From positions 8,791,001 through 8,855,000 of the forward strand of contig NZ_WSRO01000002.1 in assembly GCF_009769735.1 (NCBI RefSeq): a stretch of DNA of 64,000 bases. The letters run 5' to 3'. Of the stretch, positions 33,610-42,106 are shown piece by piece. This DNA comes from Streptomyces sp. BA2. GTDB taxonomy: Bacteria > Actinomycetota > Actinomycetes > Streptomycetales > Streptomycetaceae. The notes under the pieces are model-generated. The model did not search any database and was not told the origin of the DNA. It was given only the letters and a program-made list of their open reading frames with translations. The first letter of the stretch is position 1; each line of letters begins with the position of its first letter. Position numbers and translations under genes: made by a program.

Positions 33610-34821
33610 ATGGCCGGCAAGGGCGGAGGGCAGCGGGCGGAAACCGCCGCCCAGGGGTGGTTCGACCGTGTGCGCCAATGGTGGCGGCGGGCCTGGGAAA
33701 CACCGGCCTACGAGCGCCACACCCTGCTTCTGGTCCTCAAGAGCACGTTGGCGGCGACTCTGGCCTGGATGGTCTCGTACTACGCGCTCGACGCGCCGTC
33801 ACCGGCGTTCGCGCCGTTCTCCGCGGTGCTGATCATGCAGGTGACGGTGTACCAGTCGCTGTTGCAGTCGCTGCGCTACCTGGGAGCGGTGGCGGTCGGC
33901 GTGGCGATGGTGGCCGGCCTGGGGTTCCTGGGCGGCCCCGACCTGCTCACCTTCGTGCTGGTGGCGCTGGTGGGCCTGTCCATCGGACGGTGGCCCCCAC
34001 TCGGTGCACAAGGACCGCAGGTCGCCACCGCGGCGTTCTTCGCCTTCTCCACCTACGCCGCCGCTACCTCCGCCACCGAGAAGATCACGCAGCTCGGGCA
34101 GATCATCCTGCTGGTCCTCATCGGCTGCGGCATCGGCGTCGTCGTCAACGTGACGGTGGCCCCGCCGATGCGGTACCGCAGCGCCGAGTACGGGATCCGC
34201 TCGCTCTCCACCGCTCTGGGCGAGCTGGTCAGCGACATGCATCCGGTGCTGCGCGAGGGCGAGTTGGACGAGGAGCGCTGCAGGCAGTGGCGCCGGCGGG
34301 CCGAGCAGACCGGAGGCCAGATCACGCAGGCGCGGGAGGGTTTCCGTACGGCCGAGGAGAGTCTCTACTTCAACCCTCGCCGACTGCTGGGCAGGCACCG
34401 GGGCAGGGCCTCGTTCGAGGGGTACGGAGCGGTGCTCGGAGCCCTCGAACGTTCGCTGTACCAAGTGGCGTCACTGACGCGCAGCCTCCACCAGTGGCAG
34501 GAAGAGGAAGGGTCCCGGCACGACGACCGGGCCTTCCTCGAAAGCTACGCCGACTTCCTCGAATCCCTCGCGAACATCGGCCAGGTGCTCGGCGAGCTGG
34601 ACGAGGACTCCCTCGCCGAGCAGGCCCGCCAGCTGTGCCGGCTGGCCGAAGAGGCCCAGGGCTGCTGCCGGAACGTGACCGACGGAGCGAGCCGGGCCGG
34701 CCTTCCGCTGGCCGACCCGACCCGTCCGTACGGCGTCCTTGTCGTGGAGTCCACCCGGCTCATGGAGGAGTTCCAGCACGCCTGTGACGTGCTCCAACGG
34801 CACGTCGACCAAGAGGCGTGA
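33610..34821 (+). CDS. FUSC-family (aromatic acid exporter-like) membrane protein
   Basis: A 403-residue protein with six hydrophobic helices in residues 35-185 (from LVLKSTLAATLAWMVSYYA to LVLIGCGIGVVVNVTV), then a long helical cytoplasmic domain rich in Glu/Arg. The PSPAFAPFSAVLIMQVTVYQSL segment is the FUSC/ArAE signature region. Family members export aromatic acids or act in envelope stress. ATG 33610 has GGAG nine bases upstream. The 181-bp gap before it holds two perfect palindromes (14 bp at 33508-33521 and GTCCGCATGCGGAC at 33538-33551). The microprotein gene lies convergent just behind it. Confidence 0.82.
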   Translation: MAGKGGGQRAETAAQGWFDRVRQWWRRAWETPAYERHTLLLVLKSTLAATLAWMVSYYALDAPSPAFAPFSAVLIMQVTVYQSLLQSLRYLGAVAVGVAMVAGLGFLGGPDLLTFVLVALVGLSIGRWPPLGAQGPQVATAAFFAFSTYAAATSATEKITQLGQIILLVLIGCGIGVVVNVTVAPPMRYRSAEYGIRSLSTALGELVSDMHPVLREGELDEERCRQWRRRAEQTGGQITQAREGFRTAEESLYFNPRRLLGRHRGRASFEGYGAVLGALERSLYQVASLTRSLHQWQEEEGSRHDDRAFLESYADFLESLANIGQVLGELDEDSLAEQARQLCRLAEEAQGCCRNVTDGASRAGLPLADPTRPYGVLVVESTRLMEEFQHACDVLQRHVDQEA

Positions 34822-34833
34822 CAGGCCCTGCGG

Positions 34834-34962
34834 TCAGTGGTGGCCGTGGGCGCTCGAGGAAGCCCCGCCGAAGAGCCGCGCGAGGGCGCGGAAGGGAAGC
34901 GTGACCACCGTGGCAATGGCTCCACCGATGGCTCGGAGCACATCTGCAATGGCCTTCAGCAT
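34834..34962 (-). CDS. 42-residue alanine-rich microprotein
   Basis: A very short gene on the minus strand. It starts at ATG 34962 behind a strong GGAGG six bases upstream, and ends with TGA at 34834-34836. The peptide reads MLKAIADVLRAIGG, a hydrophobic IATVVTLPFRALARLFGG core and a histidine-rich end (HGHH). It is amphipathic and could attach to or cross the membrane. I recall near-identical small proteins with the LPFRALARLFGG core in many Streptomyces genomes, without function. It is convergent with the FUSC gene, 12 bp between stops. Start signal, codon bias and conserved pattern support a real gene. Confidence 0.75.
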   Translation of the reverse strand: MLKAIADVLRAIGGAIATVVTLPFRALARLFGGASSSAHGHH

Positions 34963-35080
34963 GACGGACCTCCAGAGAACGTCTTTACTTGCTCACTTGC
35001 TCGTCGTCAGTTCGTTAACTGCTGCACAGCTTGTCGATTACCGGTTTCCCTGTGAGCGGCGACGAAAACATGGAGCCCTT

Positions 35081-35102
35081 ACCTGCGGTTTCTTTCGCAG
35101 GT
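35081..35102. promoter_or_regulatory. inverted repeat ahead of the FMN reductase gene
   Basis: ACCTGCG and CGCAGGT form a 7-bp stem around the T-rich loop GTTTCTTT, within the 214-bp AT-richer gap between the microprotein and the reductase gene. It may be an operator of the reductase gene or a terminator of transcripts from the left; the sequence does not decide. Confidence 0.4.
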
Positions 35103-35176
35103 GCTTGATTAGGTTTGATCCAATCGGGAACGCCTCCCAGGGATACGACCCCCGCCGCTGACGAATGGAGCTCCGT

Positions 35177-35776
35177 ATGCGCGCGCTGTCCTTGGTATGC
35201 ACGCTGAATTCCTCGCCCACCTCATCCAGCAGCCACACACTCTCCGATCAGGTCATGGCCGAATTCGACAAGCTGGGCGTCGAGGTCGAGACGGTCCGGG
35301 TGGCCGACCATGACATCCACGCCGGTGTCGCCGTCGACCTGGGCAGTGGTGACGCCTGGCCCGCCCTGCGCGAGAAGGTGCTGGGCGCCGACATCCTGCT
35401 GCTGGCCACGCCGATCTGGCTGGGCCACCCGTCGAGCGTCTGCCAGCGAGTCCTTGAGCGTCTGAACGCGGACATGTCGGAGACCGACGACACGGGCCGG
35501 CCCCTCATGTACGGGAAGGTCGCGGCGGTGGCCGTGGTCGGCAACGAGGACGGCGCCCACAACGTGAGCGCGGACGTCTTCCAGGCCTGCAACGACCTCG
35601 GCTTCTCGCTGGCGCCCCACGCGGTCACCTACTGGGTGGGCGAGGCGAAACAGGGCACCGACTACCAGGACCTGGACGAGACCCCCGAGGCCGTCGCCTC
35701 CGCCACGCACGCCCTCGCCGTCAACGCCTTCCACCTGGCCGAGCTGCTCGGCCGACAGCCCTACCCGGCACCCTGA
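35177..35776 (+). CDS. NADPH-dependent FMN reductase/flavodoxin-fold protein
   Basis: A 199-residue flavodoxin-like protein. The phosphate-binding loop after strand 1 is TLNSSPTSSSSHT, and DILLLATPIWLGHPSS is the canonical second flavin loop (TPIW). VAAVAVVGNEDGAHN is the third. ATG 35177 was chosen over 35165 because GGAG sits six bases upstream. Enzymes of this kind reduce FMN or quinones with NAD(P)H and often respond to redox stress. It precedes the antiporter gene by 94 bp on the same strand. Confidence 0.85.
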   Translation: MRALSLVCTLNSSPTSSSSHTLSDQVMAEFDKLGVEVETVRVADHDIHAGVAVDLGSGDAWPALREKVLGADILLLATPIWLGHPSSVCQRVLERLNADMSETDDTGRPLMYGKVAAVAVVGNEDGAHNVSADVFQACNDLGFSLAPHAVTYWVGEAKQGTDYQDLDETPEAVASATHALAVNAFHLAELLGRQPYPAP

Positions 35777-35870
35777 CGTCCTTCACCGGACGACCGGCGG
35801 CATACGGCACGGCCCAAGTGGGGCAGGCGTCGGAGGGACAGGAGATGACCACGAGGACGGGTGCCGGTAG

Positions 35871-37124
35871 ATGGACGTGAGTGCTGCGGACGTCGGATAC
35901 GCCTGCATGGGGATCGGCGCCTTGCTCGCCGCGGTGCTGCCCAGGCTGGTGGCGCGACAGCCCATGTCGATGCCGATGGTCTTCCTGGCCGTCGGCTTCC
36001 TCGTCTATCTGCTGCCGACCGGGCTTCCCGACCTCGACCCCTATCAGCACAGGGCGTGGCTGGAGCACCTCACCGAGGTCTGCGTCATCGTGGCCCTGAT
36101 GGGCGCGGGTCTTGCGATCAACCGGCCGTTCGGCCGACGCTCCTGGGCCACCGCATGGCGCCTCCTTGGCATCACGATGCCCCTCACCGTCGTGGCCACC
36201 GCCCTCGTCGCCTGGGGCCTCGTGGGCTGGCCGCCGGCCGTCGCCCTGCTCCTTGGCGCCGTGCTCGCCCCCACCGACCCCGTGCTGGCGGCGGAGGTAC
36301 GGGTCGGTGAGCCGACCGACGCCGAGAACGACGAGGATGAGGTGCGCTTCGCCCTCACCGGGGAAGCAGGCCTCAACGACGGTCTCGCCTTCCCGCTGGT
36401 CCTGGCCGCCCTCGCCATGTTCGCGGCCTCGGAAACGGGCTGGTCCGGCGCGTGGGTGGGCCACTGGCTGTGGAGCGACGTGATCGTACGCGTCACGGTC
36501 GGGGTGGCGGTCGGCCTGCTGGTCGGCCGACTGCTCGGCTGGATGTTCTTCCGGGCCGGCTGGGAAGCGCTCCGGCTGTCCGAGCACAGGGAAGGGTTCG
36601 TCGCGCTTGCGGCGACCTTCATCTCGTACGGCCTCACGGAAGTGCTGCACGGCTACGGCTTCCTCGCCGTGTTCACGACGGCCTGCGCGATCCGGGCCGC
36701 CGAGCGCGCCCACGGATACCAACGGGTGATGCACGCCTTCATGGAACAGGTGGAGAGGCTCCTCACGGCCGGTGTGCTGCTCCTCATCGGCGGGTTCATC
36801 GCCTGCGGCGGGCTTTCCGCGCTCTCCTGGGGCAGCGCGGTGACGGCCGTCCTGGTGCTGCTCGTGATCCGTCCGCTCACCGGCTGGATCGCCCAGCTGC
36901 GGGGGAGGACGACCCCGCGGGAACGCGTGGTGACCTCCTTCTTCGGCATCCGGGGGATCGGGTCCGTCTTCTACCTCGCGTACGCCCTGGGAGAGGGGGA
37001 TCTCAAGGCGTTCCAGGAGGAGTTGTGGGCGGTGGTGACGTTCATCGTCCTGCTGTCGGTGATGCTGCACGGGGCCGCGGCCTCGCCCGTGCTCAGGCGC
37101 CTGGACAGAGTCGGCTACCGCTGA
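35871..37124 (+). CDS. CPA1-type Na+(K+)/H+ antiporter
   Basis: A 417-residue polytopic transporter with about 12 hydrophobic helices. The transport core is visible in LLGAVLAPTDPVLAAEV (TDP) and the ion-binding TGEAGLNDGLAFPL (ND motif). FFGIRGIGSVFYLAYAL is the conserved re-entrant helix of NhaP/CPA1 proteins. It expels sodium or potassium in exchange for protons at the cytoplasmic membrane. The start at 35871 is followed directly by a membrane-proximal short N-terminus. There is no C-terminal regulatory domain, so the protein is a short form. Confidence 0.88.
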   Translation: MDVSAADVGYACMGIGALLAAVLPRLVARQPMSMPMVFLAVGFLVYLLPTGLPDLDPYQHRAWLEHLTEVCVIVALMGAGLAINRPFGRRSWATAWRLLGITMPLTVVATALVAWGLVGWPPAVALLLGAVLAPTDPVLAAEVRVGEPTDAENDEDEVRFALTGEAGLNDGLAFPLVLAALAMFAASETGWSGAWVGHWLWSDVIVRVTVGVAVGLLVGRLLGWMFFRAGWEALRLSEHREGFVALAATFISYGLTEVLHGYGFLAVFTTACAIRAAERAHGYQRVMHAFMEQVERLLTAGVLLLIGGFIACGGLSALSWGSAVTAVLVLLVIRPLTGWIAQLRGRTTPRERVVTSFFGIRGIGSVFYLAYALGEGDLKAFQEELWAVVTFIVLLSVMLHGAAASPVLRRLDRVGYR

Positions 37125-37209
37125 CGCCGTGGCGTGACGGGGGAGCGGTGCCTATTCGCCCGGCCCACGGGCACTCGGTTGGTGACAGGATGCCGACCAA
37201 GGGGAAATC

Positions 37210-37470
37210 ATGGAGATTTCGGGCCTCATCAGTGCTGTGGTGATCGGAATTGTCATCGGGATTCTGGGGCGACTCGTCGTTCCCGGACGACAGCGCATCG
37301 GCATTCTCTGGACACTCGTCGTCGGCATCGTGGCGGCGTTGGTCGGGACGGCCATCGCGGCGGGTCTGGACGTGGCGAACACCGACGGCGTGGACTGGAT
37401 CGAATGGCTCATCCAGATCGCCCTCGCGGCGCTGGGCGTTGCCGCGCTGAGCAAGGTGAAGCTGCGCTGA
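37210..37470 (+). CDS. GlsB/YeaQ/YmgE family membrane protein
   Basis: An 86-residue protein with three membrane helices. The opening ISAVVIGIVIGILGRLVVPGRQRIG has the family's GRL(V/I)xPG signature, and the second helix is LVVGIVAALVGTAIAAGL. GlsB/YeaQ proteins are general-stress membrane proteins of unknown biochemical role. An AGGGGAAA site precedes the ATG by about five bases. It follows the antiporter gene by 85 bp. Its stop codon is copied in a 19-20-bp tandem duplication. Confidence 0.87.
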   Translation: MEISGLISAVVIGIVIGILGRLVVPGRQRIGILWTLVVGIVAALVGTAIAAGLDVANTDGVDWIEWLIQIALAALGVAALSKVKLR

Positions 37471-37487
37471 GCAGGTGAAGCTGCGCC
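37449..37487. repeat. 19-20-bp tandem duplication across the glsB-like stop codon
   Basis: GAGCAAGGTGAAGCTGCGCT is followed by GAGCAGGTGAAGCTGCGCC, one base shorter. The first unit encodes the last residues of the GlsB protein; the TGA stop spans the junction. Confidence 0.85.
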
Positions 37488-37526
37488 GAGCGTCGATGCG
37501 GAGCAGGCCCGCATGCTTCTCCCCGG

Positions 37527-38273
37527 TCAGGGCTCGACGCCCGCTGCCTCCCAGGGCCTTGGGCCGGTGCCGTCGAGCCAGGCGTGCAGGTCTGCGCCGT
37601 TCACGCACACGATGCCGCACTGCTGCGCGTACTCGAGGGCGGGAGCGGTGAAGTCGCTCGTCGTGACGAGCGCCGCGATGTCGGCGTCGTGGACGGTGAA
37701 GCATGTCCCGCCGAAGCGCTGCAGTTCCTGCGAGCCGACCTTGTTGTCGTCACCGTAACGCTTGCACTGGATGACGACGCGGAGCCCGTCGGAGGTGACC
37801 GCCATGACGTCCGCGCCCAAGTCGCGGGCGCCTCCCACCACTTCCACCTCCCGGCAGTCGTCGCGGGCGCACAGGTCGGCTATGGCGTGCTCGAAACCGT
37901 CGGGGTCGAGTTCGGCGTAGTCGTCCGGAGGGTCAAGGACGGTGGTGGCCTCCTCACCCTCTTCGCCGCCCAACTCCCGCTCGGCGGAGGCCCTTTCGGC
38001 GGCATCTTCCAGCGCCTCGGCGGCACGACGCGCATACCTCGCGGCGGAGAAGCGGCGCCATCTGGACCGGCACAGGGGCGCGGCCGCGATGCCCATCACG
38101 ATGAGGGAGCCGGCCCACACAGGGCGGCTTTCGACGATGCTTGCCGCAGTGCGGACCACGAACACGAGGACGCACAGGATGATCGCCAGCAGGGCGAAGA
38201 ACAAGGCGGTCGCGCGCAGATTGAAGCGCCGCCCACGGTCCATACGTCGAACCGGGCGCGAAGGTGCGGTCAT
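37527..38273 (-). CDS. membrane-anchored Mrr-like restriction endonuclease
   Basis: A 248-residue protein with two N-terminal transmembrane helices (about 20-43 and 52-68), a helical alanine/glutamate-rich spacer, then a PD-(D/E)xK nuclease of the Mrr_cat type. The nuclease core is DPDGFEHAIADLC, GGARDLGADVMA and VVIQCKRYG (the D and QxK catalytic residues). The closing HDADIAALVTTSDFTAPA is also typical. ATG 38273 follows GGGAG by about five bases. It lies divergent from ku across 172 bp. Similar membrane-tethered Mrr proteins are widespread in actinobacteria; whether they restrict modified DNA is not known. Confidence 0.85.
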   Translation of the reverse strand: MTAPSRPVRRMDRGRRFNLRATALFFALLAIILCVLVFVVRTAASIVESRPVWAGSLIVMGIAAAPLCRSRWRRFSAARYARRAAEALEDAAERASAERELGGEEGEEATTVLDPPDDYAELDPDGFEHAIADLCARDDCREVEVVGGARDLGADVMAVTSDGLRVVIQCKRYGDDNKVGSQELQRFGGTCFTVHDADIAALVTTSDFTAPALEYAQQCGIVCVNGADLHAWLDGTGPRPWEAAGVEP

Positions 38274-38445
38274 TGGACTCCCTTACGGAGCTTACGGAGG
38301 GCGACAATGAAGATCACTTGTCTCCGTGTGCCCAAGATCGACGACCTCAAGATCGCTCACCGTAATGACTTCGGGTGCGCTCCACATGCCGTGGGCAGGA
38401 GTCACTCCTAGTCTGGTGTTCTCGGGGCTGTCACGGAGGTACCGC

Positions 38446-39429
38446 ATGCCCCGCCCCGTCTGGTCCGGCGCGATCTCTTTCGGCCTGGTCACGATCCCGA
38501 TCAAGGTTCTGTCGGCCACCGAGAACCACAGCATCAGCTTCCACCAGTACCACCTCGAGGACATGGGCCGGGTCCGCACGCGGAAGATCTGCGATCTCGA
38601 CGGCAAGCAGCTCACGAACGCCGAGATCGGCAAGGGATTCGAGGTCAGCAAGGACACGATCGTCGCGGTCACCGACGAAGAGCTCGACGAGATGCCGCTC
38701 CCGACCGCGAAGGCGATCGAGATCGCCGGATTCGTGCCCTATGAATCGATCGATCCCATCCGGATCGGCGAGGGGTACTACCTCCAGGCCGACGGGCAGG
38801 TGGCGAACAAGCCCTACACGCTCCTTCGCAAGGCCCTCGAACGGAACAGCAAGGCCGCCGTCGCCAAGTTCGCGTGGCACGGGCGTGAGCGGCTCGGCCT
38901 GCTGCGCGTACAGGACGACGTGATCCTGCTGCACGCCATGAAGTGGGACGACGAAGTCCGCGATCCCGAGGAGCTGGCTCCCAAGGCTATGGAGCTGGAC
39001 GACGACGAGATCGACCGGGCGATCCTCCTCATCGATTCCATGACCACGGACGGTATCGCCGACCAGGACTGGGCCACGGACCGCTACACCGCAGCCCTTG
39101 AGCAGGTCATCGAGGCGAAGGCCGAGGGGAAGCAGCCGCCCAAACCGGACGAGGAGGAAGCGCGGGGCGGGCAGGTTCTCGACCTGATGGACGCGCTGCA
39201 AGAGTCCGTACAGAAGGCCAAGTCGGCCCGCGGCGAGACCGGCAAGGACGCCACCGTCCACGAGATGCCGCGGAAGAAGACGGCGGCCAAAAAGGCCGCG
39301 AAGAAGACGACGGCCAAGACGTCCGCGGCGAAGAAGACCGCCGGCAAGAAGACGGCAGGCACAAAGTCGACCGCCAAGAAGACGGCCGAGAAGAAGACAG
39401 CCGCGAGGAAGCCGCGGCGCACGGCCTGA
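38446..39429 (+). CDS. ku: Ku DNA end-binding protein
   Basis: A 327-residue bacterial Ku homodimer subunit for non-homologous end joining. It starts with the conserved RPVWSGAISFGLVTIPIK and carries the central beta-barrel bridge region (YLQADGQVANKPYTLLRKAL) that encircles DNA. The last 55 residues are a lysine/alanine H1-like tail (repeated AAKK and TAKK), as in longer actinobacterial Ku proteins, that helps DNA binding. ATG 38446 follows GGAGG by six bases. No LigD gene is in the window. Confidence 0.93.
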   Translation: MPRPVWSGAISFGLVTIPIKVLSATENHSISFHQYHLEDMGRVRTRKICDLDGKQLTNAEIGKGFEVSKDTIVAVTDEELDEMPLPTAKAIEIAGFVPYESIDPIRIGEGYYLQADGQVANKPYTLLRKALERNSKAAVAKFAWHGRERLGLLRVQDDVILLHAMKWDDEVRDPEELAPKAMELDDDEIDRAILLIDSMTTDGIADQDWATDRYTAALEQVIEAKAEGKQPPKPDEEEARGGQVLDLMDALQESVQKAKSARGETGKDATVHEMPRKKTAAKKAAKKTTAKTSAAKKTAGKKTAGTKSTAKKTAEKKTAARKPRRTA

Positions 39430-39501
39430 GCCGTCTGCCCCGGAACCTGAGGCGCTGCGCGTCGCGGCTTGCTGTGCCGTGTGGAGCTGCTCGCCCCGAA
39501 G

Positions 39502-39517
39502 ATTGCGGATCCGCAAT
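39502..39517. promoter_or_regulatory. perfect 16-bp palindrome upstream of a methyltransferase gene
   Basis: ATTGCGGATCCGCAAT is a perfect palindrome followed after four bases by the partial half-site ATTGCAA. It lies 108 bp before the methyltransferase ATG, in an AT-richer patch, so a dimeric repressor site is plausible. No regulator gene adjoins it. Confidence 0.5.
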
Positions 39518-39625
39518 TTCTATTGCAAGGGGGGAAAGGTGCTGCCGATGCTGTCGGTACATCACCGGCGTCGAAGCGCGCATCGAATCGCGCTCGGCAC
39601 GCCGGCCGACGAAGGGGCGACCCCG

Positions 39626-40303
39626 ATGGATTCCACCCGAAGCCCACGACCCATGGCCGATGCCGCCGACGCGGACGCGGACGCCGAGCTCTTCTGGGAA
39701 CGGCACTACCGCTCCCGGCGCCCCGGGGCCGCACGCGTCACCCCGCTGCTCGCCGAGACCGCCTCACCTCTGTTCCCCGGCGCCGCGCTGGATCTGGGCT
39801 GCGGCGCGGGCGGGGACACCATCTGGCTCGCCCAGCGGGGCTGGCAGGTCACCGCCGTGGACATCTCCACCACCGCCGTCGAACGGGTACGGGAACGCGC
39901 CGGTGAGCTCGGCCTCGCGGAACGGGTCTCCACCGAACAGCACGATCTGGCCGACAGCTTCCCGGCAGGGCGGTTCGATCTCGTATCCGCCCAGTACTTC
40001 CACACCCCGCTCCAGCTGTCCCGCGGCCGAGTCCTTGGCACCGCGGCGAAGGCCTTGCGGCCCGGTGGTCTCCTGCTGATCGTCGACCACGGTTCCACCG
40101 CGCCCTGGTCCTGGAACCAGGACCCCGGCATCCACTACCCCACACCCACCGAGACGGCCGCCGAACTGGATCTCGACCCGGCGCACTGGTCCGTCCTGCG
40201 CGCCGACATGCCGCGCCGCCGGGCGACCGGCCCCGCCGGTGAGGCCGCCACCGTGATCGACAACGTCCTGCTCGTCCAGCTGACCTCCGGGACCGGCGGA
40301 TGA
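39626..40303 (+). CDS. SAM-dependent methyltransferase
   Basis: A 225-residue class I methyltransferase of the TehB/Methyltransf_25 type. LDLGCGAGGDTIWLAQRGW is SAM motif I, VTAVDISTTAVERVRE motif II, and GGLLLIVDHG motif VI. FWERHYRSRRPG near the N-terminus is common to this group. ATG 39626 follows GAAGGGG nine bases upstream. It overlaps the DinB gene by 4 bp (ATGA), forming a two-gene operon. Substrate unknown; such genes are often annotated as tellurite or thiopurine-type methyltransferases without proof. Confidence 0.85.
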   Translation: MDSTRSPRPMADAADADADAELFWERHYRSRRPGAARVTPLLAETASPLFPGAALDLGCGAGGDTIWLAQRGWQVTAVDISTTAVERVRERAGELGLAERVSTEQHDLADSFPAGRFDLVSAQYFHTPLQLSRGRVLGTAAKALRPGGLLLIVDHGSTAPWSWNQDPGIHYPTPTETAAELDLDPAHWSVLRADMPRRRATGPAGEAATVIDNVLLVQLTSGTGG

Positions 40304-40785
40304 CCGCCGGACGTCGCGACACCGGGCCTCCGCGGACCGGCGCCGACGAGAAGGCCACCTTGCGGGGTTTCCTCGACTATCTGCGGCGCTCGGTCGCGGA
40401 CAAGGTCGTGGGCGTGCCGGAACCGGAGATCCGGAAGGGCGGAGTGCCCTCGGGCACCAGCCTTCTCGGGCTGGTCAAGCATCTGACGTGCGTCGAACGG
40501 TTCTACTTCCTCGGTGAGGAAGTCGGCGACTGGCCGGCGAGCATGCGGCCGTCCGCGGAGGACTCCGTCGACGGCGTGCTCGCCGACTACCGGACGACGG
40601 TCGAGCGAGCGAACCAGGTCATCGACGCCTGCGCGGACCTGGCCCTTCCCGCCCCGCGAGCTCCGCGCCGAGGAGCCGCGCCATCGATGCGATGGGTCCT
40701 GGTGCACATGATCGAAGAGACCGGCCGGCACGCCGGCCACGCCGACATCCTCCGCGAGCGGATCGACGGATCCACCGGCCGCTGA
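40300..40785 (+). CDS. DinB/DUF664 family protein
   Basis: A 161-residue DinB-like four-helix protein with metal-ligand histidines in GLVKHLTCVERFYF and VHMIEETGRHAGHADILRERIDG, closely matching the DUF664 type seen earlier in the window (20402). Its ATG overlaps the methyltransferase stop by 4 bp, so the two are co-translated. Predicted mycothiol-related enzyme; no substrate known. Convergent with the PAP2 phosphatase gene. Confidence 0.85.
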   Translation: MTAGRRDTGPPRTGADEKATLRGFLDYLRRSVADKVVGVPEPEIRKGGVPSGTSLLGLVKHLTCVERFYFLGEEVGDWPASMRPSAEDSVDGVLADYRTTVERANQVIDACADLALPAPRAPRRGAAPSMRWVLVHMIEETGRHAGHADILRERIDGSTGR

Positions 40786-40789
40786 CTCC

Positions 40790-42106
40790 TCAGACCAACT
40801 CCGGTTGGGGTTCCGGTTGCTGCGCCGGCACGGCCTTCGGCTCCCACAGTTTCGTGGTCCGCACATAGCCCTGGACCACGGAGATCATCGCCAGGACGAG
40901 AAGCGGTCCGAACACCCACGGGTGTTTGGCCATGTGCATCGGCAGAAAGCGGTACGACACAAGGAGCAGCGCGAAAACCGTCGTGCCGTAAGCGACCAGC
41001 TGGATTCCCGCCCGGTCCCAGCCGCGGTCGAGCGAGCGCAGCGCCGCGTCGATCGTGAACGCGAAGACCACACCGGCGATGATGTCCACGCCGTAGTGGT
41101 ACCCGAATCCCAGCGTCGCGCCGAGCGTGGCTATCAGCCAGAAGACGCCCGCGTATCGCAGAATCCGTGGGCCCTTGCGGGAATGAATGAAGATCGTGGT
41201 CGCCCACGCCGTGTGCAGGCTCGGCATGCAGTTGCGCGGAGTGATCTCGTCGAACGGCATCGACTGCGGGGTGCTGATCGGCGGCACCGTGTGCGGCCAG
41301 AGGTTGGCCAGCGCCCACTGCTCGCCACCGGTACCGAAGGCGCCGTTCCCGTAGGTGAAGATCGGTCCGACCACCGGGAAGATCATGTAGATGGCCGGCC
41401 CCAGCAGGCCGATGACCAGAAACGTACGCACCAGATGATGGCCGGGGAAGCGCCGCTCGACCGCCACATTGCGCAACTGGTACAGCGCGACGATGACCGC
41501 GGCCACCGCGAGCTGGATGTAGACGTAGTCGAGAACATGCTCGCCGACCGGGCCGGTCGCCGAGACCATCCTCCCCACCAGCCACGAGGGGTTGCCCAGC
41601 GCGTGATCGGCGGTGGCCACGTACTGATCGAGCACCGCGGGGCGGGTCTTGGACGTGATGAGCAGCCAGGTGTCGCCCGTCTTGCGGCCGGCCACGAGGA
41701 GCAGACTCAGCCCGACGCCCTTCAGCAGCAGGACACGTTCCTGGCCGGTGCGGCGTGTGACGGCGAGGACCGCACAGCCCAGGATCACCCACAACGCGCC
41801 GTTGCCGAACATCATTTCGGCGTCGAGAGCCCACCGCACCAGGAAGAAGACGACGTCGATCCCGACCGCGACCCCCACCGCGATGAACCGTTGCCGCCAG
41901 GTGAACACCACCATCATCAACGCCATGCCGGCGTACAGCAGCGGCCCCGACTTAGGGGCGAAGATCACCTCGCGCGCCTGGTTGGTGATGGGCCCCGCCA
42001 CGCCGTAGTGGCGCGCGGCTATCTCCAGCGCGACGAGGAATCCGAGGGCCACCACGGCCGCCGCGGTCCACAGCATCGCCCGTGGCCGTCGCCACGCCGC
42101 GAGCAC
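40790..42106 (-). CDS. PAP2-superfamily membrane phosphatase
   Basis: A 438-residue polytopic protein with roughly ten hydrophobic segments. The PAP2 catalytic motifs are in RNCMPSLHTAWA (PSLH, proton donor) and FGYHYGVDIIAG (nucleophilic histidine). The arrangement resembles actinobacterial inositol-phosphorylceramide-synthase-like PAP2_3 proteins, probably acting on lipid or polyprenyl phosphates at the membrane. The frame continues to a TTG at 42154, but codons there (ATA, CGA, AGA, TCA) are foreign to Streptomyces coding, so I place the start at GTG 42106. Confidence 0.82.
   Translation of the reverse strand: MLAAWRRPRAMLWTAAAVVALGFLVALEIAARHYGVAGPITNQAREVIFAPKSGPLLYAGMALMMVVFTWRQRFIAVGVAVGIDVVFFLVRWALDAEMMFGNGALWVILGCAVLAVTRRTGQERVLLLKGVGLSLLLVAGRKTGDTWLLITSKTRPAVLDQYVATADHALGNPSWLVGRMVSATGPVGEHVLDYVYIQLAVAAVIVALYQLRNVAVERRFPGHHLVRTFLVIGLLGPAIYMIFPVVGPIFTYGNGAFGTGGEQWALANLWPHTVPPISTPQSMPFDEITPRNCMPSLHTAWATTIFIHSRKGPRILRYAGVFWLIATLGATLGFGYHYGVDIIAGVVFAFTIDAALRSLDRGWDRAGIQLVAYGTTVFALLLVSYRFLPMHMAKHPWVFGPLLVLAMISVVQGYVRTTKLWEPKAVPAQQPEPQPELV

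Noticed and set aside
34837..35055. 72-codon forward frame after the FUSC gene
   Set aside because: No ribosome site or coding bias; it overlaps the better supported minus-strand microprotein.
39288..39426. Lysine/alanine codon repeats read as a DNA repeat array
   Set aside because: They encode the H1-like tail of Ku and are explained by the protein.
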